DNA from: Sulfuriflexus sp032250955
GTDB lineage: Bacteria; Pseudomonadota; Gammaproteobacteria; AKS1
DNA length: 10,550 nt
Direction: 5' to 3'
Assembly (NCBI RefSeq): GCF_032250955.1
Contig: NZ_JAVVES010000081.1
Span: 1 to 10,550, forward strand
Numbering within the stretch: position 1 is the first letter of the stretch; every line of letters begins with the position of its first letter. Of the stretch, positions 1-7,025 are shown in pieces. The translations under genes were made by a program, and so were the position numbers. Under the pieces are notes generated by a model. The model was not told where the DNA came from, did not search any database, and saw only the letters and a program-made list of their open reading frames with translations.

Positions 1-111
1 TGGTGGAACAACGGGCCGCGATGTTGACGAGTGGGTCAGAAGTACCTGTAGACGGCGACTCTGACCCCGCTGGAGTGGATTAGGGGTCGGAATCGCGCGG
101 GCGTGGCGATT
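1..111. repeat. REP-like unit, copy 1 (full length)
   Basis: GTAG lies at 48-51. The left palindrome arm is 55-68 (gcgactctgacccc) and the right arm 83-96 (ggggtcggaatcgc), with a 14-nt loop at 69-82. Compared with a perfect stem there is one mismatch and one wobble pair on either strand. The unit start may be cut by the window edge, so base 1 need not be the true boundary of the repeat. Confidence 0.85.
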
Positions 112-222
112 TGGTGGAACAACGGGCCGCGATGTTGGCGAGTGGGTCAGAAGTACCTGTAGACGGCGACTCCGACCCCGCTGGAGTGGATTAGGGGTCG
201 GAGTCGCGCGGGCGTGGTGATT
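112..222. repeat. REP-like unit, copy 2 (perfect 14-bp palindrome)
   Basis: GTAG lies at 159-162. Arms 166-179 (gcgactccgacccc) and 194-207 (ggggtcggagtcgc) are perfect reverse complements around a 14-nt loop. Two of the four substitutions separating this copy from copy 1 fall in the arms, and together they restore perfect pairing, so the stem may be maintained by selection or this copy may be closer to the ancestral form. Confidence 0.85.
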
Positions 223-299
223 TGGTGGAACAACGGGCCGCGATGTTGACGAGTGGGTCAGAAGTACCTGTAGACGGCGACTCTGACCCCGCTGGAGTG
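223..299. repeat. REP-like unit, copy 3 (3' truncated)
   Basis: The 77 bp are identical to the first 77 bp of copy 1. The next unit starts straight after gctggagtg, so the last 34 bp of the unit, including the whole right palindrome arm, are missing. GTAG (270-273) and the left arm (277-290) remain. This looks like an internal deletion within the array. Confidence 0.8.
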
Positions 300-378
300 T
301 GGTGGAACAACGGGCCGCGACGTTGGCGACCAGGTCAAAAGTACCCGTAGACAGCGACTCCGCCCCCTGCAGGGATTA
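300..378. repeat. REP-like unit, copy 4 (degenerate, abuts acs)
   Basis: The start tggtggaacaacgggccgcg and the GTAG (347-350) are kept, but many substitutions occur between them. The left arm is degenerate (gcgactccgcccc) and the following loop region shrinks to ctgcagggatta, still alignable to ctggagtggatta of the other copies. It contains the 10-bp palindrome ccctgcaggg (365-374). The unit reaches the base next to the acs stop codon (379-381), so it forms the immediate 3' flank of acs. No U-tract follows it on the minus strand, so it is not a standard intrinsic terminator. Confidence 0.65.
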
Positions 379-2325
379 TTAAGTATTTGCCCGGTTCTTG
401 ATCAAATCATCGACCACGGCCGGGTCGGCCAGTGTCGAGGTGTCACCGAGCGTATCGAGGTCGTTTTCCGCGATCTTGCGCAGGATACGACGCATGATCT
501 TGCCGGAGCGGGTCTTCGGCAGGCCGGGGGCCCACTGGATGACATCGGGCTTGGCGATGGGGCCGATCTCCTCACGGACCAGGGCAACCAGCTCATCGCG
601 CAGGGCATCTGACGGCTCTACACCCAGCACCGGGGTCACGTAGGCATAAATGCCCTGGCCTTTGATCTCATGCGGGTAGCCGACCACGGCGGCCTCGGCA
701 ATGGCATCGTGCAGGACCAGTGCAGACTCGATCTCTGCCGTGCCCATGCGGTGACCGGAGACGTTCAGCACGTCATCCATGCGCCCGGTAATCCAGTAAT
801 CGCCATCGGCATCACGCCGCGCGCCGTCACCGGAGAAATAATAACCGGGGTATGTCTTGAAGTAGGTATCGATAAAACGCTGGTGGTCGCCGTAAATCGA
901 GCGCATCTGGCCCGGCCAGGAACGCGTGATGACAAGTGCACCACTGGCCTCGGTCTCAGTAATGAGTTGATTGCTCGTTGTGTCGACAATGCCGGGGACG
1001 ATACCGAAAAACGGGCGTGTGGCTGAACCCGGCTTGAGGGTGGTTGCGCCGGGCAGCGGTGTGAGCAGGTGACCACCGGTCTCGGTCTGCCACCAGGTAT
1101 CGACAATCGGGCAGCGCCCATCACCGACCACCTTGTGATACCACTCCCAGGCCTCGGGATTGATCGGTTCACCGACAGTGCCGAGCAGGCGCAGTGACTG
1201 CCGCGAGGTCTTTTTGACCGGTTCATCGCCCTCACGCATAAGGGCACGGATTGCAGTCGGTGCGGTATAGAACACGCTGACCTTGTGCTTGTCGACGACC
1301 TGCCAGAAGCGCGAGGCATCCGGATAGTTTGGCACGCCTTCAAAAAAGACGGTGGTCACCCCGATGGCCAGCGGGCCATACAACAGGTAACTGTGGCCGG
1401 TGATCCAGCCGACGTCGGCGGTACACCAGAAGACATCATCATCGTGCAGGTCAAAGGTGTATTTCGTGGTCATCGCGGCATACAGCAGGTAACCGCCGGT
1501 TGTATGCAACACACCCTTCGGCTTGCCGGTTGAGCCGGATGTGTAAAGGATAAACAGCGGGTCCTCGGCGTCCATTTCTTCCGGCGGGCAGTCGGCAGAG
1601 GCCTCGGCCATGGCGTCGTGATACCAGATATCACGGTCTGTGTTCCAGTGGATCTCGCCGCCCGTTCGTTTCACCGTCAGCACGGTATGCACGTCCGGGC
1701 AGGCCTGCAGGGCCTTGTCAGTGTTGGCCTTGAGTGGCACGGCCTTGCCGCCACGCACACCGCCGTCGGCGGTGATCACCACCCGGCAGTCTGAATCGAG
1801 GATACGGTCTTTCAGTGACTCGGGTGAAAAACCACCAAAGACGACTGAATGCACCGCGCCGATGCGGGCACAGGCGAGCATGGCGTAGCCGGCCTCGGGG
1901 ATCATCGGCATATAGATGCAGACGCGGTCGCCTTTTTTTACGCCGCGTGCCTTGAGCACATTGGCCAGTCTGGAAACCTGCTCGTGGAGTTCGCGGAAAG
2001 TGATCTTTTTGTCATCTGCCGGGTCGTCGCCTTCCCAGATAATCGCGACCTGGTCGGCGTGCTTTTCCAGGTGCCGGTCGATGCAATTATAGGTGACATT
2101 CAGCTTGCCGCCCTCGAACCAGCGGATATGCAGGTTATCGGCAGCATAACTACAGTCAGAGACCTTGTCCCAGGGCTTGTACCAGTAGAGGAAGGTCTCG
2201 GCCTGTTCGGCCCAGAAGGCATCCGGCTCGTCGATCGAGCGCTGGTACATGGATTGGTAGGTGGCCTCATCAATGAGGGCCTTGGCGGCGAAACTGGCCG
2301 GGACAGGATATTGTTTGTCAGACAT
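379..2325 (-). CDS. acs: Acetyl-coenzyme A synthetase (AMP-forming)
   Basis: This 648-residue cytoplasmic enzyme converts acetate, ATP and CoA to acetyl-CoA, AMP and pyrophosphate, the high-affinity route for acetate use. It is close to full length for the family (about 650). Visible motifs are the ATP-binding loop YTSGSTGKPKG (261-271), WWQTETGG (411-418) with the Trp that limits the acyl pocket to acetate, the hinge GRMDDV with Asp517, and KTRSGKIMRR near the C-terminus. Lys609 in the last is the residue that Pat/CobB-type systems acetylate and deacetylate in relatives, so post-translational control is plausible. The start codon is ATG with a weak GGAG 11 nt upstream. The gene lies 78 bp after the exonuclease gene without a clear terminator between, so it may be read from upstream, from its own promoter, or both. 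A REP-like repeat touches its stop codon. The symporter pair on the same strand fits acetate uptake followed by activation. Confidence 0.97.
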   Translation of the reverse strand: MSDKQYPVPASFAAKALIDEATYQSMYQRSIDEPDAFWAEQAETFLYWYKPWDKVSDCSYAADNLHIRWFEGGKLNVTYNCIDRHLEKHADQVAIIWEGDDPADDKKITFRELHEQVSRLANVLKARGVKKGDRVCIYMPMIPEAGYAMLACARIGAVHSVVFGGFSPESLKDRILDSDCRVVITADGGVRGGKAVPLKANTDKALQACPDVHTVLTVKRTGGEIHWNTDRDIWYHDAMAEASADCPPEEMDAEDPLFILYTSGSTGKPKGVLHTTGGYLLYAAMTTKYTFDLHDDDVFWCTADVGWITGHSYLLYGPLAIGVTTVFFEGVPNYPDASRFWQVVDKHKVSVFYTAPTAIRALMREGDEPVKKTSRQSLRLLGTVGEPINPEAWEWYHKVVGDGRCPIVDTWWQTETGGHLLTPLPGATTLKPGSATRPFFGIVPGIVDTTSNQLITETEASGALVITRSWPGQMRSIYGDHQRFIDTYFKTYPGYYFSGDGARRDADGDYWITGRMDDVLNVSGHRMGTAEIESALVLHDAIAEAAVVGYPHEIKGQGIYAYVTPVLGVEPSDALRDELVALVREEIGPIAKPDVIQWAPGLPKTRSGKIMRRILRKIAENDLDTLGDTSTLADPAVVDDLIKNRANT

Positions 2326-2403
2326 GGATAGAGGGTCTCCGTATCAATGAACCATCAACTGTAACGGAAATGCGCACGGGATAAAAACCTTTTGCATGGC
2401 ATT

Positions 2404-3099
2404 TCACTGCGGGTAGAGGAGTTTTGTTAGTGCTATCCGCTCCGTGTCCATGCGGGCCGTTTCAGCAAGAAACAATTCGGCCGTGGCGATAGCATCGCTC
2501 AGGGCATGGTGAGCCGGGTAGCGGGGCAGGTGATGCGCCTCGCGCAGGCTTGCCAGCCTCAGGGCAGCCGGCTGGTAGACAGCATGGCGGCGATCCAGCC
2601 TCCGCTGCGCCAGGTACTGGGTATCGACGACGGGCATGAGCCACTCGGCACCAAATACCTGCTGGCAGGCCGCCTGCAAAAAACTGATCTCGACTTGTGC
2701 ATGGTGTGCAATCAAGACCTTCCCGGCGAGTTCCGGTAACAGTGCATGCAGGGCCATGGTGAGTGTTTGCCCCCCGGCCAGCATGTCATCGGTCAGGCGA
2801 TGGATGCCGACATTGGCGGACTCGAGTGTGGCGGGCGTCTTTAGGAGGATGTGCCGGGCCGTGCCGAGCAGGACACGCCGGGCCTGGAGGCTGACATGGC
2901 CGATACTGAGGATGTGATCAGTGTGACAATCGAGGCCACTGGTTTCCAGATCCAGGGCCACGTAGTCGGCTTCGCGATAATCCTGATGAGTATCTGCGAA
3001 CGGGGTAGCGAGAAAATCCCGGAGGGGGCCGGGCGGCGCACGCCTGTGGAGGCGTCGGCGCCGGTAATCCAGTGGTAGCAGGCGGGCCAGCTTCGACAC
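2404..3099 (-). CDS. DnaQ-like DEDDh 3'-5' exonuclease
   Basis: This 231-residue protein is a single exonuclease domain of the DNA polymerase III epsilon superfamily, expected to remove 3' nucleotides from DNA or RNA with two metal ions. Motif I is DLETSGL with Asp50 and Glu52. Motif III is HHALSDA, where His197 and Asp202 have the five-residue spacing of epsilon. Motif II reads HHAQVEISFL, so Glu137 sits where epsilon has Asp; the family is otherwise well matched. An Arg-rich N-terminal stretch of about 25 residues (RRRRLHRR) precedes the fold. The start is GTG, 3 bp after the stop of the CBS/DUF294 gene, and no good Shine-Dalgarno is visible, which points to translational coupling. It is not the replicative proofreading subunit: the gene context is wrong and it lacks a polymerase-binding tail. 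As I recall, homologues follow DUF294 genes in Pseudomonas and Shewanella. The substrate is unknown. Confidence 0.85.
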   Translation of the reverse strand: MSKLARLLPLDYRRRRLHRRAPPGPLRDFLATPFADTHQDYREADYVALDLETSGLDCHTDHILSIGHVSLQARRVLLGTARHILLKTPATLESANVGIHRLTDDMLAGGQTLTMALHALLPELAGKVLIAHHAQVEISFLQAACQQVFGAEWLMPVVDTQYLAQRRLDRRHAVYQPAALRLASLREAHHLPRYPAHHALSDAIATAELFLAETARMDTERIALTKLLYPQ

Positions 3100-3102
3100 G
3101 CG

Positions 3103-4977
3103 TTAAAACAACCCGCTCTGGTACTGATGCGAGACAGCGGCCTGTAATTCACTGATCACGGCGAAGGCATCTTTCAGGTGCTGGCACTCCAGCGCAGAAA
3201 GCTCGGTGGGCTTGAGGTAATTATCCATCTCCAGTCCGTCCAGGTATTGCGAAGACTGGTGTTGCAGACGCCGCAGGGCAATCAGTGACAGGGCATCGTG
3301 CAGGTTTTCGCCGCCCTCTCGACTCAGGGACAGGCTTCCCGCGGCCGCGCGCAGGCGCTCGTAGGTATTCACTTCGGCAAGGCCTTCGCTCAACGCATAC
3401 AACCTCGCCAGCTCGACAATCGGCATGACACCATGCAGCTTGATATCAAAACTGTCGTCATGCTCACCGTCATGGACGAGAACAAACTGGCGGAAAAATC
3501 CCAGTGGCGGGCGCATGTCGAGGGCGTTGGCGGCAAGATGGGCAAGAAAGATACGGTTTGCGCTGGCCTTTTGCAGCGCAAACGCCTGCAGGTGGCTGAA
3601 CAACGAGGCATCACCATAGATGCAACGCATGTCAAAAAAGTTGCAGGCCAGGAGCAGGGCCTTGGGCTCGGGGATATCAACCCAGCGCGAGAAATACTTT
3701 TTCCATGTTGCCATGGGTTGTCGCCACTCGTCATTGGTTGCCATGACATCACCCGGACAATAAACAATACCGCAGGCATTCAGGCCATCGGAGACAAAGC
3801 GGGCGAGTTGGGTAAAGTATTCGCCGTGGCTGGCCGCGGTATATTCATCGGAGAGGAGCAGGGCATTATCCTGATCGCTGTGCGCGGTGAATTCGCGGCG
3901 CGCCTGTGAGCCGACGGCAAACCAGCAAAAACTGATCGGTGCTGGCCCGAGTTGTTGCATCGCCAGGTAAAAGAGATGCTCGGTGATGGCATCGCCAATC
4001 GAGGCCAGGACATTACCGATGTGCTGTGCCGATGAGCCGCTACTGATGAGTTGCTGTTGTTGCTCGGGCATGCCCTTTGCAATCCGTGCAAGCTCGGCAA
4101 CAGTCCGCGACTTGTGAATCGCGCCGACCATGTGCACGGGGCTGAGACTCTGCTGGCGCAGGATGTCGGTACTGCTGATTACGCCGATGGCCTTGCCGGC
4201 CTCAAGTACCGGCAGGTGGTGAATATTCTCCCGGCTCATTAACAACAGGGCTTCATCAAGACGCGTTGACGGCGTGACATGCTGGATGTCCGTGGTCATG
4301 ATCTCGCTGACGGCAGTGCTCATCGACAGGCCTTGTGCCAGGCAGCGACTGCGCAGGTCTTTGTCGGTAATCAGCCCCTGTAACTGACCTTCATCGGTGA
4401 TCAGAAGTGCGGAACTGTCGTTCTCGTGCATGCATTGCGCGGCTTGCTGAATAGCGGTGTCAGCGCCGATGCTGACCAGCTTTCTGTGCATGCAATCGCT
4501 GACATAATATTGTGACAGGCCGCCGTTAGCGGTTATTGAGGATTGCTGGCGTTGCAGGGCCTCGCGCAAACGGTGACTCAATGATGCATTGAAGCGCGCA
4601 TCGAACGCCGGGTAATCATCACGTAAGCGCTCGAAGATATGGCAGGGTAACAGGTAGAGCAGGCAGTCTTCGCTGCAGATGGCATGCAGAACCGGTTCAT
4701 CTTCCGGCCGTTCACAAAGCCCGGCATAACAATCGGTTTCCGCCAGTTTCTCGTAAAGACGCCCGTCCTCGTCGCGCAGCTCGATGGCGCCCTGGCGCAG
4801 GATGGCCAGCAGACCGGCTGTTTCTTCGCGGCTATCGGCGGGCGGGAATCTGTTGCCACGCCGCAGGTAGCTGATTTGCAGTTGTCCGGGCAGGGCATCG
4901 AGCTCGTCGGCGGGTAATTGATCGAACGCTGAGCAATTGGCCAGGAAGTCGCGTATCTCCAGCAGTTCGATTTGCAT
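3103..4977 (-). CDS. CBS-domain / DUF294 nucleotidyltransferase-like regulatory protein
   Basis: This is a 624-residue soluble protein of four parts. Residues 1-145 resemble a cyclic-nucleotide-binding fold, but the usual GE and PRxA binding features are absent (the region reads AGLCERPEDEPVLHAI). Two CBS domains follow at about 157-212 and 223-276; both keep the G-h-h-[ST]-x-x-D signature (GLITDKD, GVISSTD) associated with adenine-nucleotide binding. Residues about 320-450 are the DUF294 nucleotidyltransferase domain, with GSQARREF (356-363) and the metal-binding pair in SDQD (Asp368, Asp370), as in GlnD/GlnE-type enzymes. The rest is the helical DUF294 C-terminal domain. The start is ATG with AAGGGC 5 nt upstream. 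The gene heads a tight pair with the exonuclease and lies between the symporter unit and acs. Role inferred: an energy-state sensor that modifies a partner protein, possibly linked to acetate metabolism. The target and activity are unknown. Confidence 0.9.
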   Translation of the reverse strand: MQIELLEIRDFLANCSAFDQLPADELDALPGQLQISYLRRGNRFPPADSREETAGLLAILRQGAIELRDEDGRLYEKLAETDCYAGLCERPEDEPVLHAICSEDCLLYLLPCHIFERLRDDYPAFDARFNASLSHRLREALQRQQSSITANGGLSQYYVSDCMHRKLVSIGADTAIQQAAQCMHENDSSALLITDEGQLQGLITDKDLRSRCLAQGLSMSTAVSEIMTTDIQHVTPSTRLDEALLLMSRENIHHLPVLEAGKAIGVISSTDILRQQSLSPVHMVGAIHKSRTVAELARIAKGMPEQQQQLISSGSSAQHIGNVLASIGDAITEHLFYLAMQQLGPAPISFCWFAVGSQARREFTAHSDQDNALLLSDEYTAASHGEYFTQLARFVSDGLNACGIVYCPGDVMATNDEWRQPMATWKKYFSRWVDIPEPKALLLACNFFDMRCIYGDASLFSHLQAFALQKASANRIFLAHLAANALDMRPPLGFFRQFVLVHDGEHDDSFDIKLHGVMPIVELARLYALSEGLAEVNTYERLRAAAGSLSLSREGGENLHDALSLIALRRLQHQSSQYLDGLEMDNYLKPTELSALECQHLKDAFAVISELQAAVSHQYQSGLF

Positions 4978-5122
4978 AGTTGCCCTTGATGCCTGTCAGT
5001 TCTGGTTAACAGGAAAAAGATAGTCCACCTGAAAAGAGTCTAGCAGAGAAATTAAATAGATAAAAAGAAACAACCAGGCTCACGCAAAGCGGTGAAGGCC
5101 GCAGGGAAAAGTATGACAGGGG
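4978..5122 (-). promoter_or_regulatory. Leader region of the DUF294-exonuclease unit
   Basis: This AT-rich spacer lies between the symporter terminator and the DUF294 start, so a promoter is expected on the minus strand. I see no hexamer pair close to the sigma-70 consensus at proper spacing; TAGACT and TTTAAT are weak -10 candidates. A short 5-bp inverted repeat (cctgt/acagg, about 4993-5014) lies close to the start codon. An activator-dependent promoter is possible, but nothing in the sequence names the factor. Confidence 0.35.
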
Positions 5123-5160
5123 AATAAAAATGCCGGCATACACAAAGTGTACACCGGCAT
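5123..5160 (-). terminator. Intrinsic terminator of the symporter unit
   Basis: On the minus strand, arms 5160-5147 and 5143-5130 pair over 14 bp with two mismatches around a 3-nt loop (ttt), followed by five T residues and then ATT (5130-5123). It begins 68 nt after the symporter stop codon. The stem, small loop and U-tract fit a rho-independent terminator. On the plus strand there is only a four-T run a few bases beyond the hairpin, so it should act mainly on the minus strand. It separates the symporter unit from the DUF294 unit. Confidence 0.85.
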
Positions 5161-5180
5161 CCGTTTTACGATGACAGGGT

Positions 5181-5223
5181 ATTGATGATCGGCAGGTAGT
5201 TCAGTCGACCATCAATCATCAAT
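5181..5223. repeat. 9-bp inverted repeat in the symporter 3' UTR
   Basis: attgatgat (5181-5189) and atcatcaat (5215-5223) are perfect reverse complements separated by 25 nt, between the symporter stop codon and the main terminator. In the transcript they could form a small stem that protects the 3' end. With such a short arm in a low-complexity sequence this may be chance. Confidence 0.3.
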
Positions 5224-5227
5224 CCCC

Positions 5228-7009
5228 TCAGTGGCTGCTTGAGGCACCGGCACCACGTGGGACGCGAATGTCCTCAACCAGGTGCTGGATGTGCTCAGGT
5301 GGCGCCTTGCTGACTTTCGACACGACGTAGGCGGTGATGAAGTTCAGCAACGCACCGATGGCACCGAAGGACTCAGGCTGGATACCCATGACCCAGAACT
5401 CGGCAGTGTCGGCGAAGTTGTTGGTTCCCGGGATAAACAGCCAGCCCTTGTACATGAAAATGTACACGAGCGTGGACCCAAGACCGACCAGCATCCCCGC
5501 AACCGCGCCGGTATTGTTGGCGCGCTTGTTGAAGATGCCCATCATCAACGCCGGGAACAGTGACGAGGCAGCCAGGCCAAAGGCCAGTGCCACCACCTGC
5601 GCGGCAAAGCCCGGCGGGTTCATCCCCAGGTAACCGGCGACCAGGATCGCACCCCCCATGGCGATGCGCCCGGCAAGCAGTTCTTTCTTCTCGCTGATGC
5701 CGGGGCGGAATACACCCTTGAGCAGGTCATGCGAGATCGCCGAGGAAATGGCCAGTAACAGACCTGCCGCAGTCGACAGCGCTGCAGCCAGCCCCCCGGC
5801 AGCCACCAGGGCGATCACCCAGTTAGGCAGTTTGGCGATTTCCGGGTTGGCGAGAACCATGATGTCACGGTCGATCTTGACCATTTCATTACCCTTCCAG
5901 CCAAATGACTCGGCCTGCGCCGCGAACTCTTCGTTCTTGTCATTGTAGTACTGGATACGGCCATCACCGTTCTTGTCTTCGTACTTGAGCAAGCCGGTCT
6001 TTTCCCAGTTTTTAAACCAGTCCGGGCGCTCGGCATAGGCCAGGTTGCCTTGTGGCGCACCGACTTCATCGACCTGCACGGTCTTGATCATGTTGTAAAT
6101 CGCCATGGCACCAACAGCCGGGGCCGTGGTGTAGAGAATGGCAATAAACACCAATGCCCAGCCGGCAGAGGAACGCGCATCCTTGACCTTCGGTACGGTG
6201 AAGAAACGCACAATCACATGCGGCAGACCGGCAGTACCGATCATCAGCGACAGGGTCAGCAAGACCATGTTAAGTGACGTGCCCTTTTGTGCCGTGTATT
6301 CCGCAAAACCGATGCCGACCAGTACCGAGTCAAGCTTGGCCAACATGGTGGTGCCACTGCCATCGGCCAGCGTACTACCCAGGCCGAGTTGGGGAACAGC
6401 GTTACCCGTCAGTTGCAGGGAAATAAAGATGGCCGGTACGGTATAGGCAAAGATCATCACGCAGTACTGGGCGATCTGGGTGTAGGTGATCCCCTTCATG
6501 CCCCCCATTACGGCGTAGAAGAACACGATCGTCATGCCGATAAGCAGGCCGACCGTGAAGTCTACTTCCAGGAAGCGTGAGAAGGCGACGCCAATCCCTT
6601 TCATCTGGCCGATAACGTAAGTAATCGAGGCAACAATCAGACAGATCACGGCAACGATTCGCGCGGTTTGCGAATAGTAACGGTCGCCGATAAATTCCGG
6701 CACGGTGAACTTGCCGAACTTGCGCAGGTACGGCGCCAGCAACATTGCAAGCAGCACATAGCCACCGGTCCAGCCCATCAGATACACAGAGGCATCATAG
6801 CCCTTGAAGGCAATGAGGCCGGCCATGGAAATGAACGAGGCCGCTGACATCCAGTCAGCCGCCGTGGCCATGCCGTTGGCGACCGGGTGAATACCCTTGC
6901 CGGCGACGTAAAACTCACCGGTGGTAGTGGCTCGTGCCCAGAAGGCGATAGCGATATAAAGCGAAAAAGTCGCGCCGACGATGATATAGGTTAATGTTTG
7001 CAAATCCAT
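5228..7009 (-). CDS. Sodium:solute symporter, VC_2705-type large subunit (probable acetate/small carboxylate uptake)
   Basis: This 593-residue inner-membrane protein belongs to the SSS (SLC5) family and has about 13 hydrophobic segments. It has the early conserved block VANGMATAADWMSAASFI (43-60) and the family signature GGLAAALSTAAGLLLAISSA (405-424) with Ser/Thr residues in the region that binds sodium in relatives. A hydrophilic insert at about 312-395 interrupts the membrane segments and contains an EF-hand-like loop DKNGDGRI (345-352). The C-terminus ends in a conserved-looking LVEDIRVPRG. It is paired with the DUF4212 small protein 16 bp upstream, the hallmark of the VC_2705 subfamily; that pairing, with acs nearby, favours acetate or another short carboxylate, although the substrate cannot be read from sequence. 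The start is ATG with GGGAG 10 nt upstream. It is not a close match in layout to E. coli ActP, whose partner is YjcH (DUF485), so I leave the symbol empty. Confidence 0.92.
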   Translation of the reverse strand: MDLQTLTYIIVGATFSLYIAIAFWARATTTGEFYVAGKGIHPVANGMATAADWMSAASFISMAGLIAFKGYDASVYLMGWTGGYVLLAMLLAPYLRKFGKFTVPEFIGDRYYSQTARIVAVICLIVASITYVIGQMKGIGVAFSRFLEVDFTVGLLIGMTIVFFYAVMGGMKGITYTQIAQYCVMIFAYTVPAIFISLQLTGNAVPQLGLGSTLADGSGTTMLAKLDSVLVGIGFAEYTAQKGTSLNMVLLTLSLMIGTAGLPHVIVRFFTVPKVKDARSSAGWALVFIAILYTTAPAVGAMAIYNMIKTVQVDEVGAPQGNLAYAERPDWFKNWEKTGLLKYEDKNGDGRIQYYNDKNEEFAAQAESFGWKGNEMVKIDRDIMVLANPEIAKLPNWVIALVAAGGLAAALSTAAGLLLAISSAISHDLLKGVFRPGISEKKELLAGRIAMGGAILVAGYLGMNPPGFAAQVVALAFGLAASSLFPALMMGIFNKRANNTGAVAGMLVGLGSTLVYIFMYKGWLFIPGTNNFADTAEFWVMGIQPESFGAIGALLNFITAYVVSKVSKAPPEHIQHLVEDIRVPRGAGASSSH

Positions 7010-7025
7010 TATTCATGATCTCCCG

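Larger units (their letters stand above)
1..378. repeat. Tandem array of about four 111-bp REP-like units
   Basis: Four head-to-tail copies begin at 1, 112, 223 and 300, each starting tggtggaacaacgggccgcg. Copies 1 and 2 are full length (111 bp) and differ by four transitions (offsets 27, 62, 92, 107). Copy 3 matches copy 1 over 77 bp and then stops early. Copy 4 is diverged and runs to the acs stop codon. Each unit has GTAG followed three bases later by a palindrome arm of the form gcgactcygacccc; in full copies a 14-nt loop and the complementary arm follow. GTAG beside an imperfect palindrome is the known layout of REP elements mobilised by RAYT transposases; assigning this array to that class is my inference. 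No RAYT gene is in the window, and the array may continue to the left of base 1. No long reading frame crosses it. Confidence 0.9.

Noticed and set aside
365..374. ccctgcaggg palindrome as the acs terminator
   Set aside because: The 10-bp palindrome has no loop and is followed on the minus strand by a GC-rich sequence without a T-run.
1..378. CRISPR array
   Set aside because: The repeated unit is 111 bp and continuous, with no unique spacers between short repeats, and no cas genes are present.
765..1343. 192-residue open frame on the minus strand within acs
   Set aside because: It is an alternative frame of acs, rich in Arg, Pro and Ser, with no domain; the acs frame is intact throughout.
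5228..7009. E. coli-type acetate permease ActP
   Set aside because: The partner is a DUF4212 protein, not a YjcH-type DUF485 protein, and the hydrophilic insert fits the VC_2705 subfamily, so the actP symbol was not used although the substrate may be the same.
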